From Siphonodentalium dalli (lineage: Eukaryota; Mollusca; Scaphopoda; Gadilida; Siphonodentaliidae): DNA of 64,000 nt. Made by a program: the position numbers and the translations under genes. The DNA lies in assembly GCA_032622095.1 (NCBI GenBank), contig CP136067.1, positions 79,262,705 through 79,326,704 on the forward strand, read 5' to 3'. The stretch's first letter is position 1, and each line of letters starts with the position of its first letter. Shown piece by piece: positions 1 through 12,600 of this stretch. The notes under the pieces were generated by a model that did not search any database, was not told the DNA's origin, and saw only the letters and a list, made by a program, of their open reading frames with translations.

Positions 1-185
1 CTGCTCTCAGGTGCCTAGTGGTCGTGATGGCCTAATAATAGTAATGTGTGTGGATTTAGGCTGAACATAATACTTGTGATTGCACATTTTGCTGTCTGTC
101 TCCATTCCAAAGGATGGTGCTCGTTGGGAAATTTCTCCAAAATTAATACTCGTACCGACACTATTGTTTTGGCACCTGAGAGTAG
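1..185. mobile_element. Short inverted-repeat element (MITE), left edge of window
   Basis: A 12-bp inverted repeat (CTCTCAGGTGCC at 4-15, its complement at 171-182) brackets about 155 bp of non-coding sequence. The same termini bracket a second element at 45132-45317, which supports a mobile family. Element class is not determined. Confidence 0.5.
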
Positions 186-231
186 CGGTTTGCTTTCTCA
201 TCGGATGCTCTGGTCACCTGCGGTGTTCGGC

Positions 232-710
232 CATGTTCTCTGAGGGGCTATATATATATCTTTAATGATACATTGGATTGTGCCAGGGATCTCTGCTCTG
301 GCTCCGACCATTGGATTGTTGGGCGCAGCTTTAGTCGGGTCTTCTGACATGATCTCATGATGACTTATATATCACCATGATATATCTATTATATCATTTT
401 ATATATCTATATATGCGAAAGATTTGTGTCACCGGGTTTCTGCAATGATATCTTGTAAAACGGTGATACATAGGTACCTCAGAGACATGAGACATGTTCT
501 CTGTGGGGTTGTATATCTATATTTAGTGATACGTTGGATCATGACAGGGAGCTGTCATTAGATTGATGGGCGCAGCTTTCGAAGGGCCTTCTGATATGGT
601 CTCATGAGGAAAACTTAATATGTATATCCCCCGGATATATATATTATATCATTTTATATATATATATACGCAATGTGTATATTGTGATACATAGGTACCT
701 CAGGGACATG
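232..710. repeat. Two-copy tandem repeat, about 261-bp unit
   Basis: The unit beginning CATGTTCTCTG at 232 recurs at 493 with matching internal landmarks (a GGGCGCAGCTTT block, an ATATATC-rich tract, GATACATAGGTACCTCAG near each end). The copies are clearly diverged. Confidence 0.6.
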
Positions 711-1510
711 TGAACGTGTGATAACTGTTCTAAGGGCAGGACCAGTTCACGCTCCTCCGGTAAATACGTCTCGACGGTTTAACCAATTCGTGGGGATACG
801 TCTGGTGGAGCTGCAGGGGTACTTGGGACCTCCAGGCCATTTGGCCCCCACCAGACGCTAGCGGTTCTGGGCGCTAAAGCTGCCAAAAATCGCGTGCGTA
901 CGTATCGACACCGGCTGGATGGCCTTAGGCAGCTTAAGCGTAGGGCAGGGGCCGTACCCATGAGGTAAAGCGCCGAGTCCCCCTGGTCACGATCGCAGAA
1001 CAAAATGACGACACGGCCTTGCCTGCCACTCCTCCGTGAAGGGATCGGAGAAAAATGACCTCTCCCCACCCTCCAGCTTGGCCAGGATATTAGCTTGGGC
1101 ATGACCACCTGCAGCATGCGATAGTGGGGGCTCCCTCTGATCCGATGGCTTGACTCGCTTATAGTTGTATAACCCATTTGGGCTAATGGGCTCTCCATTT
1201 GATACCTGTGCCATAGATTGGGCATCAGGTTATCTGCCATTTGCATTGGTGAACAGCAGTTAGTTAAACTCTTAATGTTGGTTGTCTTGCCATCTTTGGA
1301 GTGGGCCTCCTCCTGTGCAGGTCGTTATGTCGCTAAGGCGGAGAGGGATCAGTTAGTCTCCTCGAATCTCGAATCGGCTGGATTCTTAGAACTGACGGAT
1401 GAAGAACAGAGAATTGCTCGGTTCGCTCGCAATTCTGAATTGAATGGCACCACCTGGGATGTTGCTTCCAAAAACAAGGGGGGGGAGGTACATGTTTGGG
1501 CAATATAGCA
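711..1510. other. GC-richer stretch, unexplained
   Basis: This block is visibly richer in G+C and CpG than its surroundings. It holds overlapping short open frames on both strands (minus 779-1246, minus 987-1214, plus 1218-1508). None matches a family I know and no splice structure joins them to the gene downstream. It could be a decayed transposon coding region or a promoter-associated island; neither is demonstrated. Confidence 0.3.
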
Positions 1511-1663
1511 CTCTAATTATATGAGTTATTTCACGTACCTAATCATAACAGATTCATTAAAGAGTTCATATTTAGGTACAATCTGTTTTAGAAGAGTGCA
1601 TTCCCTCCAAAATTTGGCTATTAACTTTATTGCTCGTGCCTCCTCCTGGGCTTGCATTCTAAT

Positions 1664-2046
1664 CCATATAGTTCAGTGTGAACGGCTTCCTTTAGCGGAA
1701 ATATGATATTTTAAAAAATATAATATATATTTCCTTAAAGAAAGCCTGAACACTGAACTATCATAGGGCCCTCCCATGGCGGTGCCATTCCCAACCCCCG
1801 CAACTCGCCAATCTCCTGATTGAGTTGAAAATAAACTGGCGCATTAAGTCGGTTATATGGGGACTGCGCATGCGTGACTAATACGAGCAAGCCACTAACG
1901 ACCGTGAGGTACCGTAGACGACCACAAAAAAGTTAACCCCTTTTCTACTATGGTTTTACAAACGCAGGACATCTATCCATATAGTTCAGTGTTCAGGCTT
2001 TCTTTAAGGAAATATATATTATATTTTTAAAAATATCATATTGACA
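1664..2046. mobile_element. Inverted-repeat element with three copies of a 65-bp arm
   Basis: The arm starting ATAGTTCAGTGT is followed at once by its reverse complement (to about 1763), and a further direct copy lies at about 1978-2043. The AT-rich middle of each arm can form a hairpin. About 200 bp of non-coding sequence lies between. Confidence 0.5.
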
Positions 2047-2049
2047 TAT

Positions 2050-2345
2050 AGATGGGAACGAGTCATTTTGGGGGTCATTCAGCCAAAAAACATGGCTGCT
2101 GGTGGCCATATTGGATTTCAAAATTGAATCCGTTGACACGGGCTACAGGCCGTACTGTTTGTCTGAACTTCATAAAAATGATCATGGATGTTGACATTGC
2201 GATGAAGATGGGAACGAGTTATTTTAGGGTCATTCGGCCGAAAAACAATTAGCACCTTTCCTAATTCCTCCATTTACTGTCAACCATTAAATTATTCCCA
2301 TACCTAAATTGAGCTACAGTGTCATTGACACTGTCATTACCACTC
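2050..2345 (+). repeat. Dispersed repeat family R1, fragment
   Basis: Shares phrases with copies at 9980-11335, 17000-17700, 34085-34275, 51795-52300 and 54290-54690: ATGGCTGC..GCCAT..TTGGATTTCAAA, TTGAATCC, and GAGCTACAGTGTCATTGACACT near the end. No coding frame is visible. Confidence 0.6.
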
Positions 2346-3508
2346 GTATAAATATTGTCATGTCATACACACAGGGGTTCATATTTCCTGAAAAATAAGT
2401 CAAAATTTTATCAAAACCTTTTCGATTACTGTACATGTGTTACAAGACACAAATTAAAGTGTAATCCAGATGCTGGTTGCGGTGTGCACAGTGATTGGAG
2501 ATAGGTCCAGTCAATCGAGATGCTGAGATACATTTATCCAAATAGTTATGTTAATTGTTAGCAATAATAACTTCTAGACATCCCTCACATTGTGTAATAT
2601 GTCCCTCAAGTCATATTTATTTGGTTTTACTTCAGTACTCAGTGTGGAGTTCACATTCTGATCTATCTGTTAACTCACTTAATTTAATATTCTTAACAAT
2701 TTACAGTAATGTGTCAATTATTTTCGAGTATATAATCCTCTAAAAGCATAGTACGTTATACCGTTATAAATGATGGGCAACCGAAAGCTTCGGAAGAAGA
2801 GTGATTTGTTTATACTATGTGCAAGTGATATAATAACAGTATTATATTTAACATTAAAAAGTATAAATGTCAAAGCTTCATACATTAACCATAGCTGATC
2901 CCGAGTAATAAAACATATTGCATACATTATTTTAATATTCCAATTAAATATTTCATAATCATTTATTTTACGAATGTCAGTCTATGATCTGGGGCACTGA
3001 CTAAATCTAGATACATATTTGTATATCGAGCTGTGTATCATATCTCCTATCCGTACTTCGGTGTACCTACAGCTCAGGAAGATAATTAAAGTTGTTATGT
3101 CCATGATGTTATCATTAAAGAGAGATAATTTCATTATCAGCCCGTCACTACCCGGCATTATAAGATTTCATCATACCAGTATAACTCTGTTAATACTCTA
3201 GGGAACATCCTGTAAAGTAGTTATATTCGGTTGCTGGCAAAATAACACGATAACATATTCATAGTGAATTAACAGGGCTGAAGTTTCCTTTGGATACTTC
3301 AACACCTGTTAAGAAAGCCCCTTCCCAATTTGCTAACATCTGGACCAAATACTATATTTGTCTCTCCAAAAACGTTTTGCAGTTTCACAATCTACAAAAT
3401 GCGAATATGATCCTTACCATACTAATGGACCAATTTTCATTCACTTTTTACATCGGATTCACTTTTTACATAGGGTTTGATTGACCAAACAGGTAATTTT
3501 CCTTCCAG
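2346..3508. other. AT-rich sequence with no recognised gene
   Basis: No frame with homology and no strong repeat, apart from a short duplicated TTCACTTTTTACAT motif at about 3438-3472. It probably contains 5' UTR or intron of the plus-strand gene, because the next exon opens with a splice acceptor just before its ATG. Confidence 0.3.
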
Positions 3509-3636
3509 AGATGTCCACTCTGAAACCTTCAGATGATGCAAAAATGCAGAGAGTGAATTCTGAATCAGCACTGAAATCCTTGACCGATTTTGGGAGGAAA
3601 AGCTTTGGAAAATCCCCCAAGCCAACTCCAAAAATG
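3509..3636 (+). CDS. Unrecognised gene, exon with start codon
   Basis: Acceptor CCTTCCAG at 501-508 of this kilobase, ATG at 3511, donor ATG|GTTTGT after 3636, phase 0. Encodes 42 residues rich in Ser, Lys and Pro (MSTLKPSDDAK... at the start). Confidence 0.7.
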
Positions 3637-6600
3637 GTTTGTATACAAATAATTTCATAATTCTGTATATTGAGGCTAACATGGTACAGCATACTTCATA
3701 AATGCCATAGAAAAGTACTCAATTCAGATTTTGGAATATTTCTATCTGGTCTCCCTATCTCCAATAAAAGACCATTTTATATAGCAGCAGCAAAATACTG
3801 AATTTTTCGAAGGTAATATATAAAGGATCATTTCACTTCATGCCGTTTATATCAAAGCCAAAACATAGCACACGGTTTAACCTCTTCGTTGTGGAATGGC
3901 ATGATGTTGAGTGCTGGGACATTCATTCTGGTACATATATATACTAGTAACAGTAATATTTAAAAAACATAAAACTGACTCCATGCCAGGCCTCAGCTTG
4001 CAGGTTGAGAATAGGGAGAAGTGACTTCTCCCTCTGGCAGAAATAGGGAGAAGTGAGGGAGAAATAGGGAGAAGTGAGAGACTGGAGAATAATTTCATCT
4101 CATAATTTATTTAATATGTATAGGTTAAACAAACGAAAAAAAAATTATCATGGAAAACAAATTCAATTTTTTCATTTAAATGTAATATAGATTGTTTATA
4201 TGCCACAATTAACGGCCTTGACATCGACAACCGAGTGTCTCTAAAATCACTGAATTATTCAATTTATTGGGAATAAAATTACGATTATTTTCCGGTTATC
4301 CCAACTTATGGATCACGTTTTATTTTGAACAAGACAATACAACGATTAAAACTTTATTTGCACACTATAAAATGGTGCTCTCGGATAATTTTGTCGCCAA
4401 ATATATTCAGTAACATCAGGTAACATCGGATAATTTAAAGGGAGTACGTATTGCCAGAATTGTTTGGTGGTTGGCGATTATGTTTTTAGGCCCGTTCGAT
4501 TAGCGTTCTGTTATTGCGTAAAAACACGGAATACCACAAAGACGGAAACGAAACTAAAACAAACAAAATGTTTAAATCGGCAATATAATAATAATTTGAG
4601 TCGGCGGTTTTAAAGCAGTCGGTCGGGACGAGCAGAAACCAACACTTTATTAAGTATGGCCAAAACGGAAGGCTTCTTTGTTTGATATATTATAATCCTT
4701 GTCTGGACATTGAACACCGCATTTACTTACTCAACGCTGTTAAACAAAAGGAGTCGACCTTGTGTCAACATTTTGTCCCTGTTTGACTCGCAGGCGATAT
4801 ATTCATAATTGATTTGTAACACTATAGCATGCATGGCTTATCGCTTGCTACAGCCGTAGGCTAATTTTGGGTTTTATCTTTTGAATTCGGGAGATTTCAT
4901 TTCCCAATCGGGAGTATGCACTGGAGAAATGACGCAAAATCGGGAGACTCCCAACGAAATCGGAAGGCGACTTCACTTCTCCCTGGCGCGACACTAAGGC
5001 GACTTCGAGGCGTCGAGGGCGACTATTTCGCCCTACTCGCCTGGTAAGCTGAGGCCTGCTCCATGCAGACGGAATCCTGGAACATCATAGACTGTTTCAA
5101 ACATCAAGATACACTGGTTCCGAGTCATTAATTTCTGAGTAGCCGATTTGAATTTTAACGTAGTGCATGGATGTAGGTTCATATTAAGTATGGGTTTATA
5201 GCACACTGCATGAAATTTTACGTCTACTCAGAAAGGACCTATGGCAGCAAGAAGTAGAATATTCTCTTAGTGGATTACAAGGGATCAGATCACACACATT
5301 TGAACCCCACATGCGAACCCCTTTTATATATTCATTGAACCCCTTATCACTCACTTGTGAACTCCTATCACCTGCATGGAGTTGATGTCACCCTGAGAGT
5401 GAAGAATTAAAGCCTGTGTCACCAGTGTCACCCTGTTCGAGTGTGTTGTGCTGTCGACGATTGAACAGAAATCAAGCTTTTAGTTGCCATATCAGCAGTC
5501 TTTCTATTATGAGGTCCACTGCTGCACCTGCACGCCATTGCGGGTGCAATTTTTATCTTTCGGCTCTATCTAGCAATCAATAAAAATCTGATCCAATGAA
5601 AGGATTATATATATGTAGTTACAAATCCAAACTTTTTTGTAACAAATCAACAATGTCCATTTCGGAGAATTCTGTTATTCGGCAAACATTACAGCTTTCA
5701 ACACTGTTCGCTATGTACATTCTAATGTCCTAATAACATAATACCCTGGGCTCCCTAGTTATACCTTTATTTTAGTACTATATTAAAGTTTAAGCAATCC
5801 CCAATATTCCAAATAACCATAATGAATTGTATTCATATTAGTTGTATTTGAGCACGCAGGCTGTAGTGAGCTGTAGCCAGCTAGGTATGCGCTGTATGAA
5901 GCTGTATGCCGGCCACAGCTACAGCCGGCTAGACATGCACAGTAGAAAGATACAGCAAGTCACTGCTGGTGGTCACTAAATATTGTACTGGTACCCCGAG
6001 CTTGGAATGTGGTTGATAATGTTGCCATATCTATCCAATAATGGTCACACTCACTGAATCAATCACATTTGAAGTAATGAATTTTCGTTAAACAACATTT
6101 TTTTTGGGTCAGGTGTCCATATTACCCGGCCACGTAATATGGACACTTGCATTGTCAAATTGTTTACCATTTGCGAAAAGGGACATATATATGACCACAT
6201 ATCCTACTCTTTTATATATCAGATTTATGGAGGCATGGAGTCAGTACGAGTGTTCATTGCTTCAAATGTGCTTGCTTCAGTGAGTGTGACCATTGGTGCA
6301 TAGATATGGAAACATTATCAACCACATTTCAAGCCTGGGGTACCGGTACGATATTTAGTGACTGGCTGTAGCCATGGCCAGCATACATCTTTCTACTGCA
6401 CGCTCAAATACGACCATTGGCTAGTTTGGTTCATTCATGCAGCATGTTATTTGGATTATCATATAGGGTAGTGATTTCACTTTGTTGGTTACCATGCCAA
6501 CAGAGTCATTATTGCCAAATGTTCCATGAAAAGTTAGTATTATTATCACCAGTATTTTATTGATAGTGACATATTATTCTCAAAAACATTCCTCTATTCA

Positions 6601-9600
6601 TCAAGCCAATGTCACTAAGACAGTCCATATCATTAACCCTTAATGCTAAAAGAATATTGCTATAAAAAGGTTGCTGACCTTTCTCTATGTAAACCACAAA
6701 GTGAGTTGTGTGAATTTTAAAGCTATAAACTTAACCCTTTCAGTGCCAAGTCGGATTTTTGTATCAACCCATATTTCCTTGATCATTTTTCAAATTTATT
6801 GATTATAATAATGTGATACATTGATGGAAAGAGCTCTAAGAGCTCTTTCCATCAATGTATCACCTGATTATAATCAATAAATTGAAAAATGATTAAGGAA
6901 ATATGGGTTGATACAAAAATCGGACTTGGCACTGAAAGGGTTAAGTTATGACATTAATAATTGCATTTTCGCTCTGTCGCAATTTGTTTTTTGTGTCCTG
7001 CATTTCTCAAGTAAATTCCAAAACAACCAAATATGCCATGAGGGATCACACGACTACTATGTGACAACATATGATAGGCCTAACTTATTTCACACATAAC
7101 ACCATGTAATTGTGGTATTTTGGAGAGTATATCTTTTTGGGCAAAACAAAGTCGATTCACCATTTTAATGATGTTACAGATTCAAAAGGTTAAAATGTTG
7201 TGAATGACAACCCGGGTCAATGTGGATCATGTTACATGCATGGAATCCCTAGTGATGTCAGTCACAAATATTTGCACACAATCTATTTTTTGTGCTGTAA
7301 TGTCACAATTTTTAGCGTACACATCACCAGACAATTCAGTGTGAATATGATATTCCAAGAAGTTTTATAATCATTGTTTCCAGTCATTTGGATATGTTCG
7401 TTTATATACCAATTTTTTATTTTTGAATATTTGTTCATTTTTGCACAATATATGACAACCCACATTATTAACAATGAGATTGAACTGCACAAATTATGGT
7501 TGTCGATCTGTCTTGCCATCTGTCCTGTCTGGCCAAGTGTTCATCCTTCTGTCCATGCAGATCACTCAGCCTTTGTTATGGAGCTTCATCATCTAGATCA
7601 CTTTAAAAAAAATTGTCCAATGATGTCATTTTCCATTCTAGATTTGTCCTTCTTTTGTTGATCCAGAATTTTTATACGCCTGTTTGAAAAACGGTTGTAT
7701 TATGTAAATGGGTTGTCTGTCCGCTTTTGGTTTCCGGATGATAACTTTAGATTGAATCGAGTGAACTGATTTGGTATGTTAGTTTACCACCCCAAAATAC
7801 AGATCAAGTTCGAATATGGGTTTCGTACGCATGATTTTGACTGAGTTATGCCCCTTTTTGACTTAGATTTTACCTGATTTGCAGTTTTCGGATGATAACT
7901 TTAGATTAAATCAAGCGAACTGAACCAAATTTGGTATATTAGTTCTCCACCCCAAAATACAGATCAAGTTCGATTATGGGTTTCGTCCGCATGATTTTGA
8001 CTGAGTTATGCCCCTTTTTCGACTTAGATTTTACCTGATATGCGGTTTCCAGATGATAACTTTAGATTGAATTGAGTGAACTGAACCAAATCTGGTATAC
8101 AAATCAAGTTCAAATATGGGTTCTGTCTACATGATTTTGCAGGTCAAGTTCGAATTTGAGTCCGATCCGACCATTTTTGCCAGAGTTATAGGATTCTTTT
8201 GTCAAAGGTTTCAAACAAATGGATTAAACCTTGCCCCACTCTACTCCAGAAACGGGCGTATTATGCCACGCCCCGACGGCGTGCTCTTGTTTTATTTTGG
8301 GATATTTCATCCGTTGGTTACAAATTTGGCCTCCTAGTAAGTGATGCAAGCTTTTTTCATTCATTTGATTCAGAAAGCATCCAAAAGTCATAATGCACCA
8401 CAATCTCAACCTGTGGACATTCCAGCTATTAAGATTGAGGAATCGCACACTAATAGCACTCCAGATATAAAAAAATTCCATCATAATCAAATGAAGGAAT
8501 CGTATGCAGATGAACCACTATGCACATCAACATCAATGGAAGGGAAAGATCTGTACATCATGGAAGATGATGGCAGAAGGTTAGTGTACCAAGTTAATGT
8601 TAGAAATAAAGCCATACATGTTACACACCAGCCTGAGTTTAATGTGCCTGTTATTTGCAGAATGAGGTCCCCAGAGGGTGAATTTAGTGACGTTATCCCA
8701 CATAGCTGGCTAGCATCACTAAATTCACCTCTGGGGAACTCAATCTGCTTAGGCCTCATCTTCTCTGGAAAGTTTCTTTATTATCAAATTTCTATAGAAA
8801 CTTCACATAGATTCTATTTTCTTTTTTAGTTAAGTTTCTCTATATCTCCAAATTGGCAGACAACACATTGCATAATCGAGATTCCCAATTCGTGCACATC
8901 ACAATATTTACCATTTGGGAACTTCAATCTGAGTCTGTGTCTCCCATAGCATATGAGGCCATGCAGAATGAGGTCCCCAGAGGGTGAATTTACTGATGCT
9001 TGCCCACTATGTGGGATAGCGTCACTAAATTCACCCTATGGGAACCTCATTCTGCAAATGACAGGCACACTATAATCGGGACTGGTTGATTGGTGGAAAT
9101 GAAAAATTTGACTAGTCATTTGTCTAAAATATATTTCATGATGTATGGTATAACCCTTTCTTTACTAAATAATCATTTACAAGTAGTTATCCCTTAGGAA
9201 ATTTTCAGATAATAAGTTCAACAAACAGCCATTGGTCGTTGAACTTATTATCTGAACATTTCCCACCAAAGAATAGGAACCTTCTGCACCTGTATTATCT
9301 GTTTGTTGGTCTGTCATCTGCTTATATTTCCTGAACGTCCCTCCAGATGAATAATAGAATATCCCAATGTATACATTTATAACTGATGGGTGAATCCATT
9401 TAGTAAAGAAAGGGATAAGGCCTGTGGTTGTTTCGAGTCTTAATAATACCTAGTAATTCTCACTTTTGTCCTATTCCTGTCCTGTTCGGGGATTAAAATA
9501 GTTTTATAAATAAGACTTTTTGAAGTCATAGAAATCACCACTTTGGACACTGCTTTGGAGACATATGTTTTGTCCTCCAGTCATATTTGCATGAAGATCT

Positions 9601-12600
9601 TATGGCGACAAATTATAAAAAGAAAGTATATTTCAGTGTTACATAACAATAAGTTCAGACAGATATATTCCACATATGGATGTTGTTATGCATCTCCTTC
9701 CAATTTAAATAGACATCATTTAGAGGCTCAAACAACCCATGTCCAATAAGAAATGAATGATGAGAACATTACAGCGTTTTGCATGAATCCTGAAAGGACA
9801 TGTAGCAGAAATGAATGATTGACATTTCATGCTGACTTTTTATACTTCCTCAATTTGCAGACATGTGTACTACTTTGGCAAAGCTGATCTTGGACTTTAT
9901 ATTATACATGATGATCGGAAGGAAGCATTACTACAAAGATTAGCAGACAAGTGAGCTATAATCCTCTATTAGTTGAGCCTCTGACGTCCATATCTGCCAA
10001 TAATGCTGCTATGTCCGCTATCGCGATAACTCGATCAAACGTTAACCAATTTCATCCATATTTGGTATCTGGATCTTTCACAACATTCACAACATTTCAC
10101 AACATTTTGGATTTCACTCTTTGCATGACTAAATCCTTTGGCACACCCTACAGACCACATCCCTCATCAGATCATCACCAAACTTCATATGGATCTTTTG
10201 GGTGACCTCTAGACAGGGGCGCCGGAAGAGGGGGGCAGAGGGGGCAGCTGCCCCCCCCTGCCCTTGACCAAGGGGGGCGAGCGGGGGCAGGACTTGCCCT
10301 TTTTCTGGAGACAGAAAATGCTTTTTGTGTGTTTAATCTCGTGTTTTTATAGCAAAATGTGACTTTTTTGGTCCAAATAACACCAAATTCACAAGGAATA
10401 TTAATTTTTTGTCAATTTTATCACAAAACGGCCATAAAACCAACAAATACCTTTAAAATAGGGATTTTTGCCACAATGAATTTATGGTTATTTTCCCGAG
10501 TTTGCAGAGAAAATGCCCTTTTTTGCGGAAAAGTGCCCTTTTTGTAGGCTCTGCCCCCCCTGCCCTTGGATGCTTCCGGCGCCCCTGCCTCTAGACATAA
10601 TTTTTTTCTGAATTTTGTTGAAAATCATGGCCGCCAGCAGCCATCTTGGATTTTACTTTATATATATCAGTATATCTCTTCATGTTGACATCTGGTATTA
10701 CTTAGACATTTAAACTTTCCACAATCCTAATCGCTCTATTGACTGTAACACGTGAAATTATCCCTCATCCAAGTTGAGCTGCACTGACACTTTCATTTTC
10801 AAAATTCTTTAAAAAAGATGGCCAATATCAGCCATCTTGGATTTCAAATTTGAATCCATCAGCACACCTGCAGCCTGCATTTGTAGGAGAATTACTTTGA
10901 AAATTTACAGGTGTGTTTATGATCACCTCTAGATGGGTGCTCTCGAATTTGGTCAAATGTCGATAAAAAAACATGTCCGCCAGGATTTTAGACCCTGCAT
11001 GAATAAATCCTTTGGTACATCCTACAGACAACATCCCGCATCCAATCGTCACCACCAAACTTCATATGGATCTTTTGGATGACCACTAGATGGGAGCCTG
11101 GCATCAATTTTTCCAAATTTCGTTGAAATACATGGCCATCTTGGATTTTACTCTTTGTGTGACTAAATCCTTTGGAACACCCTACAGACTACATCCTTCG
11201 TCCGATAATTTTTTTTTAATTTCATTGGAAAAAACATGGCCACCAGTGGCCATCTTGGATTTTACTTTATATATATCTCTTCATGTTGACCCCTTCTAAC
11301 ACCCATCCCTGACCCATAAAGCTTCACTCAAGAGTTTTTACACTGCACCATTAGACTCCTCATATATCACATATATATGCCTATATATCAGTTTAGAGTA
11401 GTGCTGAAACGGATATCTGGTTTACAACCGGCTACTGTCGGCAACCGGTTGAAGTATGATCAACCGGTTAACCACTATGTAATATACACATCCCATGCCA
11501 ATGGACAAAAATTATCATATTCAGGTCCTTAATCAGTGCCTAACTGCAAACAGTAGCTTTAAACACGTCTACTTTATATCAATTTTGCCACAAACTGTAT
11601 CACTCAAAGGGGTATGCAGTCTAAATTAAGTGTATACAAAATCAAAATCTGGTGCGAGATCAAGAGTCTTCCATGAATTGCTGGTTACCTAGTCTGGCTT
11701 TGGTGGCTTAACATCGAAGATAACATATATTCATTTATCATATGACTCAATCATTATTTACGTTGGAAAGTATGTCATAAATCAATTTCATATCAATTAC
11801 TAGTTCATATCACCTTCCAATAATTTGATTGGTTTGTTGACAAAAAGTGTGTTCTGATTGGCTGAATGGCAGCCGGAGCTGAGCCGCATCTCTAACTAAA
11901 TGCAGGTCAAATTTGTGCACGTCAATCAACGCGATGCCGAAATTCTCGCAATTATAATCTTGAAATATATAGTTTTGGACATTGTTATACGATAAATAGA
12001 ATATGTAATTTGTATTTATCTAATAAACATATGATATAATGTCACAAACTGAGAACAGAATAGCGCACTATATCTTCGCGTGCATATTATTTCTGCTAGT
12101 TCACCAGGTGTAATTGGGCTTCCGGTGCAATGAAGTGACGTCACATTAACCTTTTGCTGCCGATGTCATATAGCTATTTAGTGATTTGTGTGCGTTTTGG
12201 ACATCATAATCAATTTATAGGTGTCATATGATAAATAGAATATGTAATTCGTGTTTCTCTCATATGATATTTATGAAACGAGTCTAAGAATTTTCAGTGG
12301 CCAAAAGCCATTTCCAAAAAATTTAAATTTATAATAACAATTCAGATATTAAAAGTTATGAAGTCAACAATTAATTTCTTCAGATAAAGTCAACACTGAC
12401 AACAGTTTAAAAGAAATTAAAGTTATAAATTTAGTTAAAATTTCAGATTATCGATCTATACAGGTGCTATACTTGTGTTATATCTTGCAAAATATGTTTT
12501 ATCTTGTTATTTTATCTTATTTATTAATGTCATAAATAAAGCAAATTTTGAAAATTTCTCCCTGAAGTCTCCCTAAATTTCCTGGAGGGAGACTTCAAGT

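Noticed and set aside
779-1246. 155-codon minus-strand frame as a gene
   Set aside because: Arg/Ser/Pro-rich translation typical of GC-rich non-coding DNA. No recognisable family and a competing frame overlaps it.
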